A stretch of DNA of 6,393 nucleotides from Clostridia bacterium (GTDB lineage: Bacteria > Bacillota > Clostridia > Oscillospirales > Acutalibacteraceae), in the NCBI GenBank assembly GCA_900755995.1, contig CAAEIM010000232.1, forward strand, positions 1 to 6,393, given 5' to 3'. Shown piece after piece: positions 1-6,393 of the stretch. The notes under the pieces were generated by a model, which saw nothing but the letters and a program-made list of their open reading frames with translations, was not told where the DNA came from and did not search any database. Position 1 is the first letter of the stretch. Every line of letters begins with the position of its first letter. The position numbers were made by a program, and so were the translations under genes.

Positions 1-40
1 AAAACGGGCACAGCGGGAATGCTCCTGCTGTGCCCGTTTT
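1..40 (-). terminator. Intrinsic terminator of the gltBD operon
   Basis: Positions 1-14 and 27-40 are perfect reverse complements (14 bp, GC-rich core GGGCACAGC flanked by AAAA/TTTT), with three more pairs (16-18 with 23-25) after one mismatch and a 4-base apical loop. Read on the minus strand, the hairpin begins 15 nt after the gltD stop and its 3' arm ends in TTTT at the window edge. Any further T run lies outside the window. Because the arms carry A4 and T4, the hairpin could also work for a convergent plus-strand transcript arriving from beyond position 1. Confidence 0.9.
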
Positions 41-55
41 CTATAGACAGATTTA

Positions 56-1540
56 TTACAAATTTGTGTATCCCATAAGGCTTAAATCAACTTCTTTGGC
101 TGCATCTCTGCCCTCACGGATTGCCCATACGACAAGCGACTGTCCTCTGCGCATATCGCCTGCGGCAAATACATTTTTAACATTTGTTGCGTGTGAGTTT
201 TCTGATGTTGCCACATTGGTTCTTGCGTTTACCTCAACGCCGAAAGCCTTTGTTACATAGCTTTCTGAGCCTAAAAAGCCTGCAGCAATGAGTACAAGAT
301 CAACTTCAACGGTGTATTCTGAGCCTTCAACCTCTTTCATCATCATTCTGCCGCTCTTTTCGTCCTTTTCCGGTTTGAGCTTTACAAGCACAGCGCCTTT
401 CAGATTTCCCTTGTCATCAGAAATAAATTCCTTTACTGTTGTCTGATAAACACGGGGGTCGTGACCAAATACCTCAATGGCTTCCTCCTGACCGTAGTCT
501 GTCTTGCAAACTCTCGGCCATTGCGGCCAAGGATTGTCAGCTGTTCTTTGATCAGGAAGCTTTGGCATCATTTCGAGCTGAAGCACGGATTTTGCTCCGT
601 GGCGGATACTTGTGCCTACGCAGTCATTGCCTGTGTCGCCTCCGCCGATTACCATAACATTTTTTCCTTTTGCTGAAATGTAGGTGCCGTCTTTTAAATC
701 GTTATCAAGCAGTGCCTTTGTGGTGGATTTAAGAAAATCAACAGCAAAGTAAATTCCGTTTGCTTCTCTGCCTTTAACCTTAATATCCCTTGGATTTGAA
801 GCACCGCAGCAAAGAATAACTCTGTCGTATTCCTTAATCAGCTTATCAGCCTTAATATCCTTGCCTACATTTACACCTGTCTTAAACTCAACGCCCTCTT
901 CTTCCATAATGGTGATTTTGCGTTCAATGACTTCTTTTTCGAGCTTCATATTGGGAATTCCATACATAAGCAAGCCGCCGATTCTGTCGGAACGCTCAAA
1001 AACAGTAACTGAATGTCCCCTGCGATTAAGTTGGTCAGCAGCTGCAAGTCCGGATGGACCTGAGCCGATGACAGCTATTTTTTTGCCTGTTCTTACCTTG
1101 GGAGGATTTGCAACTGCAAGCCCCTGTTCGTAGGCATTTTCAATTATTCCGTATTCGTTGGCTTTAACAGTAACCGCATCACCGTTTGCACCGCAGGTAC
1201 AGGCTTTTTCGCAAAGTGCAGGGCAAACACGGGAGGTGAACTCCGGAAAATTATTTGTGATTTTAAGTCTGTTATAAGCCTGTTCCCAGCAGCCCTTAAA
1301 AATCAGGTCGTTCCATTCGGGAATCAGGTTGTTGAGAGGACAGCCTGAAAATGCATTACCAATCTGCATACCCGCCTGACAAAACGGAACGCCGCATTCC
1401 ATACATCTTGCGCCTTGCTTTTCCTGATCTGCTTTGCTTAAAGGAGTATGAAATTCATTGTAATTTTGTATTCTTTCTTTAACTGAAAACGCTTCGGCGT
1501 CTTCACGCATATAATCCATAAAACCTGTTGGCTTTCCCAT
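56..1540 (-). CDS. gltD: Glutamate synthase small (beta) subunit, NAD(P)H oxidoreductase
   Basis: Electron-input subunit of GOGAT: it oxidises NAD(P)H on FAD and passes electrons through [4Fe-4S] clusters to the large subunit. Seen in the 494-residue product: an N-terminal cysteine-rich domain with C46, C49, C54 and C67 (C-x2-C-x4-C-x12-C) and C106, C110, C114 and C116, matching the cluster-binding cysteines of the GltD/dihydropyrimidine dehydrogenase N-terminal family; an FAD-binding Rossmann motif GSGPSG (159-164) followed by E182 and RIGGLLMYGIP (186-196); an embedded nucleotide-binding domain with GGGDTG (299-304); and a C-terminal FAD motif AAGDMRRGQSLVVWAI around 459-474. The run NPWPQWPRV and the DYGQEEA block are typical of true GltD rather than stand-alone GltD-like oxidoreductases. 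The ATG is supported by AAGGAGG 9 nt upstream. Last gene of the operon, 15 nt before a terminator. Length is usual for the family. NADPH is the commoner cofactor in bacteria, but I cannot settle NADPH versus NADH from these motifs. Confidence 0.97.
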   Translation of the reverse strand: MGKPTGFMDYMREDAEAFSVKERIQNYNEFHTPLSKADQEKQGARCMECGVPFCQAGMQIGNAFSGCPLNNLIPEWNDLIFKGCWEQAYNRLKITNNFPEFTSRVCPALCEKACTCGANGDAVTVKANEYGIIENAYEQGLAVANPPKVRTGKKIAVIGSGPSGLAAADQLNRRGHSVTVFERSDRIGGLLMYGIPNMKLEKEVIERKITIMEEEGVEFKTGVNVGKDIKADKLIKEYDRVILCCGASNPRDIKVKGREANGIYFAVDFLKSTTKALLDNDLKDGTYISAKGKNVMVIGGGDTGNDCVGTSIRHGAKSVLQLEMMPKLPDQRTADNPWPQWPRVCKTDYGQEEAIEVFGHDPRVYQTTVKEFISDDKGNLKGAVLVKLKPEKDEKSGRMMMKEVEGSEYTVEVDLVLIAAGFLGSESYVTKAFGVEVNARTNVATSENSHATNVKNVFAAGDMRRGQSLVVWAIREGRDAAKEVDLSLMGYTNL

Positions 1541-1549
1541 TGTTGTTCT

Positions 1550-1556
1550 CCTCCTT
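1550..1556 (-). promoter_or_regulatory. gltD ribosome binding site overlapping the gltB stop codon
   Basis: AAGGAGG is a full Shine-Dalgarno match 9 nt before the gltD ATG. Its first two bases are the last two bases of the gltB TAA stop (1557-1555). Ribosomes finishing gltB therefore stop on top of the gltD initiation site, which favours translational coupling and balanced subunit production. Confidence 0.85.
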
Positions 1557-4500
1557 ACTTATTGTTGATTATCTGGTAGAATGCTTCAATGTGAGCCTGC
1601 TCACTGCTAAGACCCTTTTCTTCCATAGAAGCGATTGCAGACATCATCTCTTTGTAATCGTGAGGAACGATTTTTTTGAATTTTGGCAGGTATTCATCAA
1701 AATTCTCGATAATCTCCTTGCCCTTAGCAGAGTTTGTAGCGGCAATATGCTCCTCAATAAGCGATTTAAGCTCAATAATATCATACTTTTCCTTAACCTC
1801 TGAGAAGAGCACCATTTCTTTGTTAAGCTTTGTATAAAGATCTCTGTCCTCGTCGAGTACATAAGCTACTCCGCCCGACATACCAGCTGCAAAGTTTTTA
1901 CCGGTTTTGCCGATTACAACAACTCTGCCGCCTGTCATATATTCACAGCCGTGGTCGCCTACGCCCTCAACTACGGCAACTGCACCTGAGTTTCTTACAC
2001 AGAAACGCTCGCCTGCAACGCCGTTTATAAATGCCTTACCGCTTGTAGCGCCGTATAAAGCAACATTACCGATGATGATGTTGTCCTCAGCGTTAAAGCT
2101 CGAGTTTTTCGGAGGATAAACAATAAGCTTACCTCCGGACAAGCCCTTGCCGAAGTAATCGTTGCTGTCACCCACAAGCTCAAGTGTAAGTCCATTTGGA
2201 ATGAAAGCACCAAAGCTTTGACCGCCCGAGCCGTTGCAGATAATTTTGAATGTATCGTCAGTAAGCTTGTCGTCAAATTTCTTTGTGATTTCAGAACCGA
2301 AAATTGTACCGAATGAACGGTCGGTGTTCTTAACATCAACGGTAATTGTTTTGCTCTTGCCGTTTGCAAGTGAAGACTTAAATTCCTTTAAGAGTGTTTT
2401 CTCATCAAGAGTTGACTCAAGCTTAAAGTCATAAAGATTCTTTTTGTTGTATTCAATTTTATCAGAAACAAAGTCTGAGTTAAGGATATTTGAAAGGTCA
2501 ATCTCCGCAGCCTGACCTTCAATGCCGTCTTTTCTCTTAATAAGGTCAATTCTGCCGACAAGCTCGTCAATGGTTTTTACACCGAGCTTTGACATATATT
2601 CACGGAGCTCCTGAGCGACAAAACGCATAAAGTTCATTACATACTCAGGCTTGCCCATAAATCTCTTTCTGAGCTCAGGGTTCTGTGTGGCTACGCCGAA
2701 CGGACAGGTGTCAAGATTACATACTCTCATCATTGCACAGCCGAGAGTTACAAGCGGAGCAGTGGCAAATCCGAATTCCTCAGCGCCGAGGATAGCAGCA
2801 ATAGCCACATCTCTGCCGTTCATAAGCTTACCGTCTGTTTCAATTACAACTTTGTTTCTAAGGTCGTTCATAATCAGAGTTTGGTGCGCCTCGGCAAGAC
2901 CAAGCTCCCAAGGCAGACCGGCATTGTAGATTGAGTTTCTCGGAGCTGCGCCTGTACCGCCGTCATATCCTGAGATAAGAATTACACCTGCGCCTGCCTT
3001 TGCAACGCCTGCGGCGACTGTACCTACGCCACATTCCGAAACAAGCTTTACAGATATTCGAGCGTCTGTGTTAGCGTTTTTGAGGTCATATATAAGCTGC
3101 GCAAGGTCCTCAATAGAATAAATATCGTGATGAGGCGGGGGAGAGATAAGCGATACACCCGGAGTGGAGTGTCTGGTCTTTGCAATCCAAGGATAAACCT
3201 TTTTGCCCGGAAGATGTCCGCCCTCGCCCGGCTTAGCTCCCTGAGCCATTTTAATCTGAATTTCATTTGCAGATGTCAGGTACTTTGATGTAACGCCGAA
3301 TCTGCCCGAAGCAACCTGCTTGATAGCAGAACAGCGGTCGTTGGCTGTTCCTTTGGTGAGAAGTCTTTCAAGGCTTTCGCCGCCCTCGCCCGAGTTTGAC
3401 TTGCCGTGTAGCTTATTCATAGCGATAGCGAGTGCCTCGTGGGCCTCCTGAGAAATTGAGCCATATGACATAGCGCCCGTCTTAAAGCGGCGAACGATGG
3501 AGTCAACACTTTCAACCTCATCAAGCGGAACAGGGGTTTCGGCATAGTTAAAGTCAAAAAGTCCTCTGATATTAACAGGGTCCATTTCCTCAGAAATCAT
3601 ATGTGAATACTTCTTGTAAAGCTCATAGTCGCCTGTTCTTGTTGACTGCTGAAGCATATATATAGTCTGAGGGTTGTAGAGGTGTTCCTCCTTGCCGCTT
3701 CTGAATTTGTGACTTCCTCTTGACTCAAGGTCAGAGTTTGTGCTCAGTCCCAGAGGGTCAAATGCAGCGGTGTGAAGTCTGTCAACGTTCCTTTCAATGT
3801 CTTTTAACGTGATACCGCCGATTCTGCTGACTGTGCCTGTAAAGTAGTTGTCGATAACCTCTTTGCCTATACCGATAGCCTCAAAAATCTGAGAACCCTG
3901 GTATGACTGAATAGTTGAGATACCCATTTTAGAGGCAATCTTTACAATGCCATGGAGGATTGCATCATTATAATCGCTCACTGCTGCATAGTAGTCCTTG
4001 TCAAGCAGGTCATCGGCAATAAGCTCGTGAATGGTTTCCTGTGCAAGGTAAGGGTTGATTGCACTTGCACCGTAGCCGAGAAGTGTTGCAAAATGATGTA
4101 CTTCCCTCGGCTCACCGCTTTCAAGCACGATAGCACAGGAGGTTCTCTTCTTTGTAACAACAAGATGCTGGTGAATTGCAGAAACAGCGAGAAGTGACGG
4201 AATAGCAAGATGGTTTTCGTCAACACCTCGGTCAGAAAGGATGATGATGTTTGCACCCTCGCTGAATGCCTTGTCTGTTTCAATGAACAGTCTGTTTATA
4301 GCCTTTTTAAGGCTTGTGTTTTTATAGTAAAGAATCGGAATAGTTGCAACCTTAAATCCGTTTATGTGCATATTCTTGATTTTAAGAATATCTGTTGAGG
4401 TAAGAATAGGATTATGAATCTTAATTACCTTGCAGTTTTCGGGCTTTTCCTCAAGAATGTTTCCGTCCTCGCCTATGTAAATGGTGGTTGAGGTTACAAC

Positions 4501-6102
4501 CTCCTCACGAATTGCGTCAATAGGCGGATTGGTAACCTGAGCAAAGAGCTGCTTAAAGTAGTTGAACAGCGGCTGAGGCTCTTTTGAAAGCACTGCGATA
4601 GGACTGTCTGTACCCATTGCCGAAATAGGCTCTGCAGCGTTCTTAGCCATAGGCAGAATTGAGGTCATAACATCTTCATAAGTATAACCAAAGGCTTTCT
4701 GGAGTCTTTGCCTTTCGTCATATGAATGTTCTTCAACCTTTATATTAGGAATTTTCAAATCTTTAAGGCGAACAAGGTTGCTGTCGAGCCACTCTCCGTA
4801 GGGCTGCTTTGAAGCGTAGTACTCCTTAAGCTCGTCATCGTCAATCAGCTTGCCCTGAACAGTATCTACAAGCAGCATTTTGCCGGGGCGAAGTCTTTCT
4901 TTTATTACAATCTTTTCAGGGTCAATAGGAAGTGCGCCGACCTCTGACGAGAGAATAAGGTTGTTGTCATCTGTAATATAGTATCTTGACGGACGAAGTC
5001 CGTTTCTGTCAAGAACAGCGCCCATAATGTCACCGTCAGAGAACAGGATTGACGCAGGGCCGTCCCACGGCTCCATCATTGTAGCATAGTACTGATAAAA
5101 GTCTTTCTTTCTCTGAGAAATTGTGTTGTTCCTGTCCCACGGCTCAGGAATAGTAATCATAACGGCGAGAGGAAGCTCCATACCGCTCATTACGAGAAAT
5201 TCAAGGGTATTGTCGAGCATAGCGGAGTCAGAGCCTTCGGTATTTACAACAGGAATTACCTTGTCAAGGTCGCCTTTCAGGTGTTCTGATTTCATTGTTT
5301 CTTCACGGGCGAGCATCTTGTCTGCATTACCTCTGATGGTGTTAATTTCACCATTGTGAACAATCATTCTGTTCGGATGAGCTCTCTGCCAGCTCGGATT
5401 TGTATTGGTTGAGAATCTTGAGTGAACCATAGCGATGGATGACTCATAGTCAGGATCCTGCAGGTCGAGGAAGAAGCCTCTTAACTCACCCACCAGGAAC
5501 ATACCTTTATATACAATAGTTCTGCTTGAAAGTGAAACTACATATGTGTCTTCGTTACTTTGTTCAAATACACGTCTGGCTACATAAAGCTTGCGGTCAA
5601 AAGGCAAACCTTTTTTTACGCCCTTTGGACGCTTAATGAAGCATTGCATAATGCAAGGCATACATTCAACCGCTCTTTTTCCGAGAATATCAGGGTTTGA
5701 AGGAACATTTCTCCATCCGAGAATCTGCAGGCCTTCTTTTTCTGCAATAATTTCAAACATTTTTTTAGCCTGATTTCTTGCAAGCTCATTCTGAGGAAAG
5801 AAGAACATACCTACTGCATAATCCCTCTCAGATAAAAGCTTAATGCCAAGCTCCTTTTCGGCGACCTTTTTGAAGAACTTGTGCGAAATCTGAAGCAGAA
5901 TACCTACGCCGTCACCTGTTTTGCCTTCGGCGTCCTTACCTGCTCTGTGCTCAAGAGTTTCTACTATAGTAAGAGCATTGGCAACTGTATCGTGAGATTT
6001 AATACCGTTAATGTTTACAACAGCACCTATACCGCAGTTGTCGTGCTCAAACTTTGGAGAATATAACCCCTTGAAATTCTGTCTGTCTGAGATTTGTTCC
6101 AT
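1555..6102 (-). CDS. gltB: Glutamate synthase large (alpha) subunit
   Basis: Catalytic subunit of cytosolic GOGAT, which transfers the amide of glutamine to 2-oxoglutarate to give two glutamates. Seen in the 1515-residue product: an N-terminal class-II glutamine amidotransferase domain (about 23-430) beginning at Cys23 within HDNCGIG, with HSRFST (227-232), HNGE (249-252) and a GSDSA motif at Asp292; a central domain (about 480-780); an FMN-binding synthase domain (about 840-1210) with AMSYGSIS (877-884), KSNSGEGGE (from 901), GAKPGEGG (955-962) and DGGTGA (from 1047); the [3Fe-4S] cysteines C1122, C1128 and C1133 in a C-x5-C-x4-C pattern; and a C-terminal gxGxG beta-helix domain (about 1235-1430). 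From family knowledge, the 22 residues before Cys23 are a propeptide cleaved to expose the nucleophile; this length matches Bacillus-type GltA and supports the chosen ATG, as does AAAGGGTG 8 nt upstream. Length is normal (family about 1480-1530). First gene of the operon, followed 14 nt later by gltD. In Bacillus the same gene is named gltA. No frameshift or missing key residue was seen. Confidence 0.98.
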   Translation of the reverse strand: MEQISDRQNFKGLYSPKFEHDNCGIGAVVNINGIKSHDTVANALTIVETLEHRAGKDAEGKTGDGVGILLQISHKFFKKVAEKELGIKLLSERDYAVGMFFFPQNELARNQAKKMFEIIAEKEGLQILGWRNVPSNPDILGKRAVECMPCIMQCFIKRPKGVKKGLPFDRKLYVARRVFEQSNEDTYVVSLSSRTIVYKGMFLVGELRGFFLDLQDPDYESSIAMVHSRFSTNTNPSWQRAHPNRMIVHNGEINTIRGNADKMLAREETMKSEHLKGDLDKVIPVVNTEGSDSAMLDNTLEFLVMSGMELPLAVMITIPEPWDRNNTISQRKKDFYQYYATMMEPWDGPASILFSDGDIMGAVLDRNGLRPSRYYITDDNNLILSSEVGALPIDPEKIVIKERLRPGKMLLVDTVQGKLIDDDELKEYYASKQPYGEWLDSNLVRLKDLKIPNIKVEEHSYDERQRLQKAFGYTYEDVMTSILPMAKNAAEPISAMGTDSPIAVLSKEPQPLFNYFKQLFAQVTNPPIDAIREEVVTSTTIYIGEDGNILEEKPENCKVIKIHNPILTSTDILKIKNMHINGFKVATIPILYYKNTSLKKAINRLFIETDKAFSEGANIIILSDRGVDENHLAIPSLLAVSAIHQHLVVTKKRTSCAIVLESGEPREVHHFATLLGYGASAINPYLAQETIHELIADDLLDKDYYAAVSDYNDAILHGIVKIASKMGISTIQSYQGSQIFEAIGIGKEVIDNYFTGTVSRIGGITLKDIERNVDRLHTAAFDPLGLSTNSDLESRGSHKFRSGKEEHLYNPQTIYMLQQSTRTGDYELYKKYSHMISEEMDPVNIRGLFDFNYAETPVPLDEVESVDSIVRRFKTGAMSYGSISQEAHEALAIAMNKLHGKSNSGEGGESLERLLTKGTANDRCSAIKQVASGRFGVTSKYLTSANEIQIKMAQGAKPGEGGHLPGKKVYPWIAKTRHSTPGVSLISPPPHHDIYSIEDLAQLIYDLKNANTDARISVKLVSECGVGTVAAGVAKAGAGVILISGYDGGTGAAPRNSIYNAGLPWELGLAEAHQTLIMNDLRNKVVIETDGKLMNGRDVAIAAILGAEEFGFATAPLVTLGCAMMRVCNLDTCPFGVATQNPELRKRFMGKPEYVMNFMRFVAQELREYMSKLGVKTIDELVGRIDLIKRKDGIEGQAAEIDLSNILNSDFVSDKIEYNKKNLYDFKLESTLDEKTLLKEFKSSLANGKSKTITVDVKNTDRSFGTIFGSEITKKFDDKLTDDTFKIICNGSGGQSFGAFIPNGLTLELVGDSNDYFGKGLSGGKLIVYPPKNSSFNAEDNIIIGNVALYGATSGKAFINGVAGERFCVRNSGAVAVVEGVGDHGCEYMTGGRVVVIGKTGKNFAAGMSGGVAYVLDEDRDLYTKLNKEMVLFSEVKEKYDIIELKSLIEEHIAATNSAKGKEIIENFDEYLPKFKKIVPHDYKEMMSAIASMEEKGLSSEQAHIEAFYQIINNK

Positions 6103-6110
6103 TTTTAATT

Positions 6111-6118
6111 CACCCTTT
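6111..6118 (-). promoter_or_regulatory. gltB ribosome binding site
   Basis: AAAGGGTG, followed by A, lies 8 nt before the gltB ATG. It resembles the anti-16S complement AAAGGAGGTGA with part of the core missing, so it is moderate in strength. It fixes the start 22 codons before the catalytic cysteine. Confidence 0.75.
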
Positions 6119-6121
6119 CAC

Positions 6122-6187
6122 GCTCAATTCGTTAACTTATGCTTTAATACCTGCATATATGCGTTTAAATACAGGAAAAAATTGAGC
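6122..6187 (-). promoter_or_regulatory. Leader stem-loop C just upstream of the gltB ribosome binding site
   Basis: The closing arms GCTCAATT (6187-6180) and AATTGAGC (6129-6122) pair perfectly over 8 bp, plus a possible U-G wobble at 6179/6130. Nested inside, CCTGTAT (6175-6169) pairs with ATGCAGG (6156-6150) through one U-G wobble and a 12-nt loop. The closing helix ends only 3-4 nt before AAAGGGTG of the gltB ribosome binding site, so its folding could influence ribosome access. No ligand or protein partner can be named. Confidence 0.45.
6138..6172 (-). repeat. Imperfect direct repeat within the leader
   Basis: GTATTTAAACGCATA (6172-6158) and GTATTAAAGCATA (6150-6138) are near-identical, differing by two single-base deletions in the second copy. 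The copies begin 20 nt apart at their low-coordinate ends. A perfect 10-bp palindrome GCATATATGC (6162-6153) bridges the gap between them. This may be a duplicated protein site or a by-product of AT-rich composition. Confidence 0.4.
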
Positions 6188-6193
6188 TGATTA

Positions 6194-6234
6194 ATACATT
6201 TTATGTTTCAACTAAACATATATATGAAATGTAT
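6194..6234 (-). promoter_or_regulatory. Leader hairpin B, long AU-rich stem
   Basis: The outer arms ATACATTT (6234-6227) and AAATGTAT (6201-6194) pair perfectly over 8 bp. The inner arms TATGTTT (6220-6214) and AAACATA (6208-6202) pair over 7 bp around the loop AGUUG. A 6-nt bulge on the 5' side (6226-6221) separates them, so 15 pairs form with no mismatch. The stem is AU-rich and thermodynamically modest. The same DNA could instead be a protein-binding inverted repeat located about +42 to +82. Confidence 0.45.
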
Positions 6235-6238
6235 GCCT

Positions 6239-6272
6239 CTGATATACTGTAACAAAAAACAGCACATATCAG
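6239..6272 (-). promoter_or_regulatory. Leader hairpin A at the extreme 5' end of the mRNA
   Basis: The arms CTGATAT (6272-6266) and ATATCAG (6245-6239) pair perfectly. Inside them, CTGT (6262-6259) pairs with ACAG (6250-6247) across an 8-nt U-rich loop. The stem starts within a few nucleotides of the inferred transcription start, a position where hairpins often protect mRNA from 5'-end-dependent decay. It lacks a following U run, so it is not a terminator. Function is inferred only. Confidence 0.45.
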
Positions 6273-6282
6273 CAACAAAATT

Positions 6283-6311
6283 ATTATAAAGCCGTATAGT
6301 GCAGATGTCAA
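6283..6311 (-). promoter_or_regulatory. Sigma-A/sigma-70 promoter of gltBD
   Basis: On the minus strand, TTGACA (6311-6306) is followed after exactly 17 bp by TATAAT (6288-6283), a perfect match to both consensus hexamers at optimal spacing. The predicted start of transcription is near 6276, leaving a leader of roughly 170 nt before the gltB ATG. AT-rich tracts lie directly upstream. No extended -10 TG is present. The hexamers are seen directly; the start point is inferred from usual spacing. Confidence 0.88.
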
Positions 6312-6393
6312 TAGAAAATGCAACATTTTTTTAAAAACTTTCATATTTTTTAAAAATAGCTTAATAAATCTTAAAAAACGCCTTATAAAATTT
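6312..6393 (-). promoter_or_regulatory. AT-rich, phased T/A tracts upstream of the gltBD promoter
   Basis: This stretch is dominated by A and T. It holds T7A5 at 6326-6337, T6A5 at 6346-6356 and TTA6 at 6371-6378. The T-to-A junctions are 19 and 21 bp apart, close to two helical turns each. The nearest tract falls at about -50 to -61 from the inferred start, where a distal UP element would lie. I infer intrinsic bending and/or contact with the RNA polymerase alpha subunit. No gene is seen here. Confidence 0.45.

Larger units (their letters stand above)
6103..6276 (-). other. 5' untranslated leader of gltBD, potentially structured
   Basis: This is the transcribed but untranslated region between the inferred start of transcription and the gltB ATG, about 174 nt. 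It contains three inverted repeats listed separately: 6239-6272, 6194-6234 and 6122-6187. It also holds a run of six U at 6181-6176 and an imperfect direct repeat. I do not recognise a T-box, a known glutamine riboswitch or an ANTAR-type pair of hexaloop hairpins. Apart from the ribosome binding site, its function is unassigned. Confidence 0.5.

Noticed and set aside
439..657. Plus-strand and other-frame open frames inside gltD and gltB (for example 439-657, 861-1133, 3978-4283 on the minus strand)
   Set aside because: They are shadows of two long, fully conserved genes. They lack ribosome binding sites and recognisable protein motifs.
1528..1803. Plus-strand open frame spanning the gltB-gltD junction
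   Set aside because: It is antisense to both genes and covers the strong gltD ribosome binding site. Its translation shows no family features, so it is a chance frame.
6128..6160. Second tiny minus-strand frame in the leader (ATG at 6160, 10 codons)
   Set aside because: No ribosome binding site, very short, and it overlaps stem C. It is not supportable as a gene.
6248..6264. Possible TnrA/GlnR-type operator ending in TTACA just downstream of the promoter
   Set aside because: Only one half fits TGTNANAWWWTNTNACA; the left half has three mismatches. In such AT-rich DNA this is expected by chance.
6208..6267. Short open frame in the leader on the minus strand (ATG at 6267, TGA at 6210-6208, 19 codons), a possible leader peptide
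   Set aside because: It has no Shine-Dalgarno sequence, its start lies inside hairpin A, and its composition is what AT-rich DNA gives by chance. It has no run of glutamine or glutamate codons that would suggest attenuation.
6194..6272. ANTAR-responsive dual hairpin, known to control nitrogen genes in some Firmicutes
   Set aside because: Hairpins A and B have an 8-nt and a 5-nt loop. Neither shows the required hexaloop with A at position 1 and G at position 4.
6103..6393. Divergent plus-strand promoter or gene start in the intergenic region
   Set aside because: I found no convincing -35/-10 pair on the plus strand and no coding start before the window ends.

Overview
This window holds one complete two-gene operon on the minus strand, gltB followed by gltD. 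They encode the large (alpha) and small (beta) subunits of bacterial NAD(P)H-dependent glutamate synthase (GOGAT). The AT-rich intergenic DNA, strong AAGGAGG-type ribosome binding site, sigma-A-type promoter and protein style (GltB with the FEHDNCGIG start, GltD of the GGGDTGNDCVGTS type) suggest a low-to-moderate GC Firmicute, probably an anaerobic Clostridia/Ruminococcaceae-like bacterium. That placement is an inference from style; no taxonomic marker is present.

Layout, read in the direction of transcription from high to low coordinates. 6393-6312 is very AT-rich DNA with three T/A tracts spaced about two helical turns apart. 6311-6283 is a promoter that matches the sigma-70/sigma-A consensus exactly (TTGACA, 17 bp, TATAAT). 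About 6276-6103 is an untranslated leader of roughly 170 nt with three sizeable inverted repeats. 6102-1555 is gltB (1515 codons). A 14-nt gap carries the gltD ribosome binding site, which overlaps the gltB stop codon. 1540-56 is gltD (494 codons). 40-1 is a strong GC-rich hairpin ending in a T run, an intrinsic terminator 15 nt after the gltD stop.

Together the two proteins make glutamate from glutamine and 2-oxoglutarate. GltD takes electrons from NAD(P)H through FAD and its [4Fe-4S] clusters to the [3Fe-4S] cluster and FMN of GltB. GltB hydrolyses glutamine at an N-terminal cysteine and passes the ammonia to 2-oxoglutarate. All key motifs I checked are present and both reading frames are intact.

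The coding content is ordinary core metabolism. I see no mobile element, CRISPR array, RNA gene or novel protein system. The part worth a second look is the region upstream of gltB: an unusually perfect promoter joined to a long, foldable leader that could be a cis-regulatory RNA.
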